The position numbers and the translations under genes are program-made. Source: Saprospiraceae bacterium (GTDB lineage: Bacteria; Bacteroidota; Bacteroidia; Chitinophagales; Saprospiraceae). From it: DNA of 64,000 nucleotides. The notes under the pieces are model-generated. The model saw only the letters and a program-made list of their open reading frames with translations, did no database searches and was not told where the DNA came from. The stretch lies in contig JAJCYI010000013.1 of NCBI GenBank assembly GCA_029263015.1, forward strand, positions 1 to 64,000, given 5' to 3'. This document shows, piece by piece, positions 19,835-28,031 of the stretch. Numbering within the stretch: position 1 is the stretch's first letter; the number at the start of each line of letters is the position of its first letter.

Positions 19835-19932
19835 GTATTTATGAATGAGGAAATAATGTGAAATTCACGGCTGGGCACTTTTCTGCTCTGAAACGGCTAT
19901 CAATCATAAATCAAAAATTATCAATCAATACC

Positions 19933-21318
19933 ATGTTTTCAAAAGAAACCTACCAAGCAAGACGCACCCAACTAAAACAACAGACCGGCAGCGGCATTAT
20001 CCTTATTTTGGGAAACAACGAAGTCGGTATGAACTACAAGGCCAACACCTATCACTTCCGGCAGGACAGCAACTTCCTTTATTTTTTTGGCATCAGCCAG
20101 CCAGGCATCGCTGGTCTGCTGGACATTGACGAAGGCCGGGAGATCATTTTCGGAAACGAACTCACCATGGAGGACATCGTGTGGACGGGCACATTGCCCA
20201 CCCTCGCCAACCGTGCCACCAAAGTGGGCATTGACAATACGTTTCCTTTCAACGATCTCATCGACTATGTAAAAAAGGCGGTCAAGGACAAACGTCCCGT
20301 GCATTTCGCCCCCCCCTACCGCCACGGCAATATGATATTGTTGAAAGAACTCACGGGCATTGCCATCGGCAAATTACAGGCAAAAGCATCCGTTGACCTG
20401 ATAAAAGCCATCGTCGCCCAGCGCTCCCACAAATCAGAAGAAGAAGTGGTGGAAATGGAAAATGCCGTCAATATCACTGGCGCCATGCACGTTGCCGTCA
20501 TGAAAGCCGCCGCCGCTGGCAAGCGGGAATCTGAACTGGCAGGCATCGCCCAAGGCATCGCCACGGGCATGGGCAACGGTACTTCTTACCCAATCATCTT
20601 GAGCGTAAACGGACAGGTGCTGCACAACCACGACCATAGCAACATCCTCAAAGACGGCCAACTGGTTCTCGGCGACTTTGGGGCAGAAAATGTCAATTTT
20701 TATGCCGGCGACATTACCCGCACTGTGCCCGTTTCCAAAAAATTTACCGAAAGGCAAAAAGACATTTACAACCTCGTGCTGAAAGCAGAAGTGGACTGCA
20801 TCAATATGCTGAAACCCGGCCTTCCCTATCAAGACGTCCATCTGGAAGCCGCTCGCATCATGGCTGAGGGCCTCAAAGACATGGGGTTGATGAAAGGTGA
20901 CATTGACGAAGCCGTCGAACTGGGCGCACACGCACTGTTCTTCCCCCACGGCCTTGGCCATATGATCGGCCTCGATGTACACGATATGGAAGACCTTGGC
21001 GAAGACTATGTCGGCTACTCTGATACAGTGAAAAGGAGCGAACTGTTCGGTACTGCCTACCTGCGCTTGGGCCGGGAATTGGAACCAGGGTTTGTGCTTA
21101 CGGTCGAGCCGGGCATTTATTTTATTCCTGAACTGATGGCTTTGTGGGAAGCAGAGAAAAAATTCATGGATTTCATCAATTACGACGAACTCGACAAATG
21201 GCATAGCTTCGGTGGCGTCCGCATCGAGGATAATATTCTGATAACGGAAAATGGCCACCGCATTTTAGGTAATCCGATTCCGAAGACGGTGGTGGAAGTG
21301 GAAGGGTTGAGGGGGTGA
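19933..21318 (+). CDS. Aminopeptidase P family (M24 Xaa-Pro) protein
   Basis: M24 metal-binding segments (VLGDFGAENVNFYAGDITRTVPV, FFPHGLGHMIGLDVHD, LTVEPGIYFI); start refined to MFSKETYQAR at 19933. Confidence 0.95.
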   Translation: MFSKETYQARRTQLKQQTGSGIILILGNNEVGMNYKANTYHFRQDSNFLYFFGISQPGIAGLLDIDEGREIIFGNELTMEDIVWTGTLPTLANRATKVGIDNTFPFNDLIDYVKKAVKDKRPVHFAPPYRHGNMILLKELTGIAIGKLQAKASVDLIKAIVAQRSHKSEEEVVEMENAVNITGAMHVAVMKAAAAGKRESELAGIAQGIATGMGNGTSYPIILSVNGQVLHNHDHSNILKDGQLVLGDFGAENVNFYAGDITRTVPVSKKFTERQKDIYNLVLKAEVDCINMLKPGLPYQDVHLEAARIMAEGLKDMGLMKGDIDEAVELGAHALFFPHGLGHMIGLDVHDMEDLGEDYVGYSDTVKRSELFGTAYLRLGRELEPGFVLTVEPGIYFIPELMALWEAEKKFMDFINYDELDKWHSFGGVRIEDNILITENGHRILGNPIPKTVVEVEGLRG

Positions 21319-21375
21319 GAATTGAGAAATTTATCCCATTTGGTTGATAGATATTGTGAGCCATAAAAAAGAAAA

Positions 21376-22083
21376 ATGATAGATATAAATCCTAAAATTA
21401 AACCATTATACAGGGATTTGATAGATTTAGGAATAGGTAATTATCTGACAACTATAGAGTTTGACAGACATTGCATTCGTAATAATCTACAAACTTTGTG
21501 GCAAAAGGCTTTGGGGGCTTGGGATTCAGAAAATAGAAGTTTTGCAAGTTGGGATACAACGATTTACGATAGAGAAAATACTTTAAGGATTTTGTTCAAT
21601 TGGATAAGTAAAACTCATCACTCAGATATAAATACAGTTGTATTTATTATAATTGATGGATTTATTGATTGGAATAACCAACGGTTTTCGTTTGACCAAA
21701 TTTCTGAAGATTTAGAATTAATCAATTTTCCAAAAGAATCAATAGAGAAACTAAGATTGAAAATTGAAAAATTGGAGGAGTCAAAAAAATATAAAAATAA
21801 AATAATAAATGAACCAGAAAAAAATGAATTCTTAGAAACGAATAAAACAGAAATGATTGATAATATTTCTAAGGCGGAAATCCAGAGCGTTATCGATGAA
21901 TTGATAGCTTATTCAAAAAAGAACAATCTAATAGAAATCATGAAAGAAGTAGTAAACCTTTCATCAAGATGGAATAGAGTAAAAAAATCCTTCAACAAAG
22001 GTATCATAGAAGATAGAGATAAGAATTTGGAAATCAATAAAATAAATAATGAGCTATTAGAAATAGTGCTATCCTTGAAGTAG
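21376..22083 (+). CDS. Protein with unknown N-terminal domain and putative Effector-Associated Domain 11 (EAD11)-like C-terminus
   Basis: C-terminal VIDELIAYSKKNNLIEIMKEVVNLSSRWNRVKKSFNKGIIEDRDKNLEINKINNELLEIVLSLK resembles my recollection of the EAD11 consensus (helix, 'LSxRYNxLKRxxxxGxIsxEdxxxExNKINxALLxii'). Confidence 0.65.
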   Translation: MIDINPKIKPLYRDLIDLGIGNYLTTIEFDRHCIRNNLQTLWQKALGAWDSENRSFASWDTTIYDRENTLRILFNWISKTHHSDINTVVFIIIDGFIDWNNQRFSFDQISEDLELINFPKESIEKLRLKIEKLEESKKYKNKIINEPEKNEFLETNKTEMIDNISKAEIQSVIDELIAYSKKNNLIEIMKEVVNLSSRWNRVKKSFNKGIIEDRDKNLEINKINNELLEIVLSLK

Positions 22084-22140
22084 AAAAAACAGCACACGAC
22101 AAAAAAGGAAGTGTCCGTGTCGGCAAAACGTCGCCACTGG

Positions 22141-22159
22141 CGCAGGACTATGTCCTGCG
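22141..22159. repeat. Short hairpin downstream of EAD11-like gene
   Basis: CGCAGGAC TAT GTCCTGCG. Confidence 0.5.
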
Positions 22160-22360
22160 TCCTTTGTTATAATCAACAAATACATAATGAGTTAACATGA
22201 TGCAATAAGAAAGTGAACTTTGAACACAGTTCGATATCAGTAATACCTAACCTATAATAGCCAATTTAATACATTCCAAATCAAAAATAAAGACAATAGA
22301 CTTGTTTCACTATGATAATCAATGAATTACGAATAAGATATTTTAATAAATTGAATTTTA

Positions 22361-22368
22361 TATTTTTG
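22361..22368 (+). promoter_or_regulatory. Candidate Bacteroidota -7 element (TAnnTTTG)
   Basis: TATTTTTG within the AT-rich gap upstream of 22524; short motif, low specificity. Confidence 0.25.
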
Positions 22369-22523
22369 TAGAATATAAATAATTATTCATTAAAAATTGA
22401 TTATCAATCAATTACAAAACTAAATTTAAATTTATTGAATAGTAGAATTTTTGCACCAGTTTTTAGATTAAATTACAAACAAGTAGATGCTGATAATCAA
22501 TCAGTTATGACAAAATAAGTCTA

Positions 22524-22985
22524 ATGGAAATTAAAAAAATTAAAAAAAGGCCAGACATTGAACAGCATAAAAAATTAACGAATAAGTACATTGATTTTGA
22601 AAAACTGATTAGTGAATTGAATAAAAAGGAAATACCTCCAGAAATAGTAAATTCAATTAATCAAGATATTGAGGAGATTAATTCGTTTGTCGGTTCAAAT
22701 AATGAATTATTGAAACGATTAAGAAAAGCGCAATCTAAAATAATTATATTAATAGAGAAAGAAGTAAAGCTCGTCACTAAAAATCATTACCGTAACAAGT
22801 GGATGGCTGTGGGAATGGCTGCATTTGGAATTCCTTTTGGAGCTGCATTTGGAGCAATTTCAGGAAACATGGCATTCATAGGGATAGGGATACCAATAGG
22901 AATGGCTATTGGTATTGCCATTGGAACTGCAATGGACAAAAAAGCTTTTGAAAACGGGAACCAACTTGATGTGGAAATGAGATAG
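22524..22985 (+). CDS. Hypothetical protein with glycine-zipper-like transmembrane region
   Basis: 153 aa: charged helical N-half then WMAVGMAAFGIPFGAAFGAISGNMAFIGIGIPIGMAIGIAIGTAMDKKAF. Confidence 0.7.
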   Translation: MEIKKIKKRPDIEQHKKLTNKYIDFEKLISELNKKEIPPEIVNSINQDIEEINSFVGSNNELLKRLRKAQSKIIILIEKEVKLVTKNHYRNKWMAVGMAAFGIPFGAAFGAISGNMAFIGIGIPIGMAIGIAIGTAMDKKAFENGNQLDVEMR

Positions 22986-23037
22986 CTTAAGTTGCGGAAC
23001 CGAGTAAGCTCTTCCACAATTTCAAAAATAATTTAAA

Positions 23038-23517
23038 ATGAACAATAACGACATATTGCGCCGCCTCCGTTACACATTCGATTTCAGCGATTCTAAAATG
23101 ATGGAAATATTTGACCTTGCTGGACACCCGGCAACGCGGGCAGAAATAAGTGATTGGTTAAAAAAAGATGACAACCCTGCCCAGCAACGACTTGAAGACA
23201 AACAACTGGCCATTTTCTTAAATGGGTGGATTACCGATAAACGCGGTAAAAAAGACGGGCCGCTGCCTAAGCCCGAAGAAAAGTTGAACAATAATATCAT
23301 TTTCAGAAAAATAAAAATTGCATTAAACCTGAAAGATGATGAAATCATTGGGATTCTTGATCTAGCAGAATTCCGCATAAGCAAACACGAAATAAGTGCA
23401 TTTTTCCGTAAACCAGGTCAGAGTCAATACCGTCCTTGTCAAAATCAGGTCATGCGTAATTTTTTACATGGTTTGCAGATTGTTTATCGGGATGAGGAAT
23501 TGGGGATTAGAAATTAG
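23038..23517 (+). CDS. DUF1456 (YehS-like) family protein
   Basis: Two internal repeats (NNDILRRLRYTFDFSDSKMMEIFDLAG.. and NNIIFRKIKIALNLKDDEIIGILDLAEF..) typical of DUF1456. Confidence 0.88.
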   Translation: MNNNDILRRLRYTFDFSDSKMMEIFDLAGHPATRAEISDWLKKDDNPAQQRLEDKQLAIFLNGWITDKRGKKDGPLPKPEEKLNNNIIFRKIKIALNLKDDEIIGILDLAEFRISKHEISAFFRKPGQSQYRPCQNQVMRNFLHGLQIVYRDEELGIRN

Positions 23518-23543
23518 AAATTACCTGCCTGCCGGCAAGGCAG

Positions 23544-23597
23544 GGAAATTGGAAATTGGAAATTGGAAATTGGAAATTGGAAATTGGAAATTGGAAA
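23544..23597. repeat. Heptanucleotide tandem repeat (GGAAATT)n, about 7 copies
   Basis: Direct reading: gggaaattggaaattggaaattgg... Confidence 0.9.
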
Positions 23598-23678
23598 AAA
23601 ATGATTTTCATGCCTTTGTCAAGTTTTTGAGTTTCTAATTTTTAAACAAGTCGAATATATTTACCATTTATTGCCACC

Positions 23679-25079
23679 ATGAAAAAGCCACCTAAAAAAA
23701 GTCGGCGCTCTTTTGTCAAAAAAATAACTGCCGGGGTCATCGGGGCTAGCTTACTTCCAAGCATAGCCTCAGAAGCAAAAAACACCCATATCCTTGAATG
23801 GGAAAAACCTAATGGAAAAATTTCCGCAAACGATACGATCCGCGTGGGCGCAATCGGTATGGGAATCATGGGGTTCAACAACTGCGGATCTGTGGTGAAA
23901 GTGCCGGGCGTAAAACTTGTGGCTACCTGCGACTTATACGATGGCAGGTTGGAGCGCTCAAAAGAGGTTTTTGGCAACGATCTTTTCACTACCCGCAGTT
24001 ATGAAAGAATCCTGGAACGGAAAGATATTGACGCAGTGATCGTTTCCACCTCCGACCATTGGCACGACCACATTTCCATTGCCGCCATGCAGGCGGGCAA
24101 AGCGGTTTACTGTGAGAAGCCAATGATGCAGCACATTGACGAAGGCAAGGCCATGGTGGAGGCACAGCATAAAACAGGTCAGGTGTTGCAGGTGGGCAGT
24201 CAGCGGGTAAGCTCGCTGGTATTGAAAAAAGCAAAAGAATTGTACGAGCAAGGCGTCATTGGCCAGTTGATCGCTGCCGAGGCATGGAACGACCGCCAGT
24301 CACCGATGGGCGCCTGGCAATATTCCATCCCCACCGATGCCTCGGAAAAAACAGTGGATTGGGATGGTTTCATCGGCGATGCACCTAAAAGAGGTTTCGA
24401 TCCCGTGCGCTTTTTCCGCTGGCGAAATTACCGTGATTATGGTACCGGGGTTGCCGGGGATTTGTTTGTCCACCTTTTTTCCGGCCTGCATTTCATCACT
24501 TCCTCGGTCGGGCCAGAGCGTATTTACGCCACTGGTGGCTTACGCTATTGGAAAGACGGACGGGACGCCGCCGACATTATGACTGCCCTGTTCGATTACC
24601 CAGAGGCAGAGACACATCCGGCATTCAATTTCCAGTTGCGGGTGAACCTGATCAGCGGCACAGGCGGTGGTTCGATGACCCGCCTGGTCGGTACCGATGG
24701 TGTCATCGAAATCGGTGGCGGGCAGGTAGTATTACGCAGGAGCAAAGTGCCCACACAGCCTGGCTATGGTGGTTGGGACACATTTGAGACCTTTACGGCT
24801 GCTCAACAAAAGGAGTACGAAAAGTGGTATAAAAAAGAGTTCCCCACCCCGTCACACCAAATAGAAGAACCTGCCGAAGCTGTTTTTAAAACCCCCGACG
24901 GCTATGACGAACATTTCGACCACCACGCAAATTTTATCAATTGCATACGGGAAAACCGTACTCCTATAGAGGATGCTGTATTCGGCATGAGGGCAGCCGC
25001 ACCTTCATTGGCTGCTAATTTGAGTTTTTATGAAAAAAAGGTGGTAAAATGGGACGGAGCGAAAATGCTGATGGGGTAA
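23679..25079 (+). CDS. Gfo/Idh/MocA family oxidoreductase, Tat-like leader
   Basis: SRRSFVKKITAGVIGASLLPS leader, IRVGAIGMGIMGFNN Rossmann motif, YCEKPM motif. Confidence 0.93.
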   Translation: MKKPPKKSRRSFVKKITAGVIGASLLPSIASEAKNTHILEWEKPNGKISANDTIRVGAIGMGIMGFNNCGSVVKVPGVKLVATCDLYDGRLERSKEVFGNDLFTTRSYERILERKDIDAVIVSTSDHWHDHISIAAMQAGKAVYCEKPMMQHIDEGKAMVEAQHKTGQVLQVGSQRVSSLVLKKAKELYEQGVIGQLIAAEAWNDRQSPMGAWQYSIPTDASEKTVDWDGFIGDAPKRGFDPVRFFRWRNYRDYGTGVAGDLFVHLFSGLHFITSSVGPERIYATGGLRYWKDGRDAADIMTALFDYPEAETHPAFNFQLRVNLISGTGGGSMTRLVGTDGVIEIGGGQVVLRRSKVPTQPGYGGWDTFETFTAAQQKEYEKWYKKEFPTPSHQIEEPAEAVFKTPDGYDEHFDHHANFINCIRENRTPIEDAVFGMRAAAPSLAANLSFYEKKVVKWDGAKMLMG

Positions 25080-25150
25080 CAATTGGGTACTTCAGCGGCA
25101 CAGATAAATGCGGCGACACCGCCGCAAGCGAAAGGGGAATTAAATCCAGC

Positions 25151-25314
25151 TAAGTGCCGAATCAAAAATAACTACAGTCAATTTCAATTTCTTTTTGTCT
25201 TCTACGTCGTTAAAAATACTCAACGTAACTATGGCTATGTCTGCGTTTTTTGCCTCGTATAAGAAAAAAATAATTTTGAAATCTCACCTATACTTATTTA
25301 TGATCCGGCACTTA
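25151..25314. repeat. IR-bounded intergenic element, copy 6
   Basis: Left TAAGTGCCGAATCAAAAATAACTACAG...AATTTC; right GAAATCTCACCTATACTTATTTATGATCCGGCACTTA. Confidence 0.7.
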
Positions 25315-25332
25315 AGATTAAAATCCAATTCT

Positions 25333-27309
25333 ATGAAAAGAGCATTCCTCCTCCTACTACTCTTTGCCGCCTGCCAAACAGATAACTCTAAAAACCCGCT
25401 AAATGTACAACACGCTGGGGCATTAAAAAACATGATGCGGAAAGGCGATCTGAGTGCCAAAAAGGAATTACAAGAACTGTCGGAGACTCCTCACCTATAC
25501 GCCCTCGGCGCTGTCGAAAACCTAAAAGGCGAAGTCCTGATTTACGATGGGCAACCAATGATAACTTCGGTGAAAAACGGCACTATTTCAGTGGATCAAT
25601 CTTTCAATAAAAAAACAGCCTTACTGGTTTGGGCCGAGGTGGAAAATTGGATGGAAGTCCCTGTCCCCAATCACATTCAAAGCTTCGGAGAAATTGAATC
25701 ATTCATTCAAAAAGCAGCCACGGAAAATGGGATGGACGCGGAAAGTCCCTTTCCGTTCTTGCTCGATGGCACCGCCCGTTCCGTTACCTGGCACGTGATA
25801 AACTGGAAAGATGGCGACACGGAACACTCTCACGAAAAACATATCGCCTCTGGGCTGAACGGTACACTTGAAAATATAGCTGTAAATATTTTAGGATTTT
25901 ATTCAAATCACCACCGGGGCATATATACTCACCACACCACGAATATCCATGCTCATTTTAAAACGGCAGAACATCCTTTTAGTGGACACGCGGATGATCT
26001 TGAATTGGGTGAAGGCATGGTGTTGAAATTGCCTGTTTCAAAATATACGCTGCTCCAAAATGCTACTTTAATAGACGTCAATAATTTGGGGAAATCAGAA
26101 AACGACGTGTCCGGTGCTTGCATCTTGATAAAAAACGACCACATAGAGTGGGTTGGTCCCTGCGCTGAAAAACCAGAGATCCCTGATGGCACAAACATCA
26201 TAGATGCCTCTGGAAAATATGTGCTGCCCGGTCTCTTCGACGGCTTCGCAGCCATTAACAACCAGGCATATTGCAATGCTTATTTATATATGGGCATCAC
26301 GGGTATTATTTCGGTAGATGGCGGCAGAAGAGGGCCTTTTTTTGGTGCGGGAAACCCAAGTCCGAATATATTCCGATTGGAAGGATTAGGAGATGAAAAA
26401 ATAAATACCGACACCATGCTGGCGGAAATTGAATACCTCCACCAGAAAGGCTTCAAGGTATTGCTGCTCATGTATGGCCTCTCTCCTAAGCAACTCGGTT
26501 TGGCTATAAAAAAAGCCGCCGAACTGGACATGGCAACCATCGGCGAGATGGGCTATACGACTTATAAAGAAGGTATGGATTTGGGCCTTGATGCTGTTGT
26601 GCATACCACCCGTTATTCCCTCGATGTAGCGCCCCGCGACATGGCCAAGGCTGTCGCAGATGAACCTTTCAGCAATGACCTCAACAGTCCCAAATGGAAA
26701 TATTATAAATTCCTCACCCATTTAAAAAAGGACTACGAACCACTCCAACAGCATGCCCAAAACCTCGGCAATTCAAATACCTTCCTTATTCCCACGAGCA
26801 GTCTTTCTTACCTCGATTTGCCGGAGCATAAAAACCCGTGGAAAGAACCCGTGGCTGCTATCTTGGACATCAAAGACGTCAATCGGCCCGCTGATCCAAA
26901 AACTGGAGACCACAGTATTGACAGCGAAGAGCAAGCTGCTTACACGGACTTGATTACCAATGAATTGGCCAACATCGAACCAACCTATCGGAAACATGGC
27001 GCAAAATATTTGGCAGGTAGCGGCACTGACGTATGGGGCACCATGCCGGGCATTTCCCTGCACACGGAACTATGGCTACTGCACAACAAAATTGGGCTGA
27101 CGAACAGGGAAGTTTTGGCGGCAGCAACTTCCAATTTTGCAGACGCTTTTGGTTGGAAAAACGGCAAGATTGAAAAGGGGTTTTCGGCCAATATTTTGAT
27201 TTTAAATGAAAATCCGCTGGAGGATCTGGAAAATTTAAAGGATATTGAAACGGTAATTTTAAATGGGGTAGCCATTGACAGGGCAATCCTTATAAACTAT
27301 GCAAAATGA
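25333..27309 (+). CDS. Amidohydrolase-family lipoprotein
   Basis: Lipoprotein signal MKRAFLLLLLFAACQT; amidohydrolase-like GKYVLPGLFDGFAAI and GSGTDVWGTMPGISLHTEL, terminal ILNENPLEDLENLKDIETVILNG. Confidence 0.85.
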   Translation: MKRAFLLLLLFAACQTDNSKNPLNVQHAGALKNMMRKGDLSAKKELQELSETPHLYALGAVENLKGEVLIYDGQPMITSVKNGTISVDQSFNKKTALLVWAEVENWMEVPVPNHIQSFGEIESFIQKAATENGMDAESPFPFLLDGTARSVTWHVINWKDGDTEHSHEKHIASGLNGTLENIAVNILGFYSNHHRGIYTHHTTNIHAHFKTAEHPFSGHADDLELGEGMVLKLPVSKYTLLQNATLIDVNNLGKSENDVSGACILIKNDHIEWVGPCAEKPEIPDGTNIIDASGKYVLPGLFDGFAAINNQAYCNAYLYMGITGIISVDGGRRGPFFGAGNPSPNIFRLEGLGDEKINTDTMLAEIEYLHQKGFKVLLLMYGLSPKQLGLAIKKAAELDMATIGEMGYTTYKEGMDLGLDAVVHTTRYSLDVAPRDMAKAVADEPFSNDLNSPKWKYYKFLTHLKKDYEPLQQHAQNLGNSNTFLIPTSSLSYLDLPEHKNPWKEPVAAILDIKDVNRPADPKTGDHSIDSEEQAAYTDLITNELANIEPTYRKHGAKYLAGSGTDVWGTMPGISLHTELWLLHNKIGLTNREVLAAATSNFADAFGWKNGKIEKGFSANILILNENPLEDLENLKDIETVILNGVAIDRAILINYAK

Positions 27310-27923
27310 AAAGGCTTATCTACATTGCCGACCCCATGTGTTCGTGGTGTTATGGATTCATCCCAGAAATGCAAGATTTGATGAAGCATTATCAAGATCG
27401 ACTCCGTTTCTCGCTGATAATGGGCGGTCTGAGGCCTGGTGGGGGCAGTCCATGGAATCAGGAAATGAAAGATTTCCTTCGCCACCACTGGGAAGAAATT
27501 ATGGAAAAAACAAAACAGCCATTCAATTTTGATTTACTCGAAAAGGAAGTTTTCAATTATGATACCGAACCTGCCTGCCGAGCAGTTGTGATAGCCAGGG
27601 ACATGGCCCCCGAAAAGACCTTCCAATTTTACAAAGCAGTGCAACATGCCTTTTATTTCCTCAACCACGACCCTAATGAACTTGAATTTTACTTGCCCAT
27701 CTGTGAAAGCCTCGACATTGAAAAAGACGCCTTTAAAGAAAATTTCTTTTCAGAAGAATACAAAAAAAAGACATTGAAGGATTTTGCCCATAGCCGCCAA
27801 TTGGGCATTCGTGGGTTTCCTTCCCTCGTACTCTGGACGGGTGGGGAATCACTACGGCTGGTGACGCACGGGTATGCGGATTTTGAAAAAATGAAAGAGA
27901 CGATAGAGGGATTGATAGAGTAA
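27306..27923 (+). CDS. DsbA family (FrnE-like) protein
   Basis: IADPMCSWCYGFIPEM thioredoxin-fold CxxC; overlaps preceding stop (ATGA), suggesting translational coupling. Confidence 0.88.
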   Translation: MKRLIYIADPMCSWCYGFIPEMQDLMKHYQDRLRFSLIMGGLRPGGGSPWNQEMKDFLRHHWEEIMEKTKQPFNFDLLEKEVFNYDTEPACRAVVIARDMAPEKTFQFYKAVQHAFYFLNHDPNELEFYLPICESLDIEKDAFKENFFSEEYKKKTLKDFAHSRQLGIRGFPSLVLWTGGESLRLVTHGYADFEKMKETIEGLIE

Positions 27924-27927
27924 ACTT

Positions 27928-28013
27928 AGACCTGTCAGGTTGTTTTTTTACTATATGTCAGGAAGTGATTATTCGCTTCCTGACATATAGTAAAAAAACA
28001 ACCTGACAGGTCT
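27928..28013. repeat. Near-perfect 86-nt inverted repeat / hairpin
   Basis: AGACCTGTCAGGTTGTTTTTTTACTATATGTCAGGAAGTG and its reverse complement (one G/T wobble) around a 6-nt loop. Confidence 0.95.
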
Positions 28014-28031
28014 GGCTTAAACACTGAAACA

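Noticed and set aside
20434-21258. 274-aa minus-strand ORF within the M24 peptidase
   Set aside because: Antisense to a strongly supported enzyme gene; stop-poor antisense frame from codon bias.
23544-23597. Regular repeats as a possible CRISPR array
   Set aside because: Uninterrupted 7-bp tandem units without spacers.
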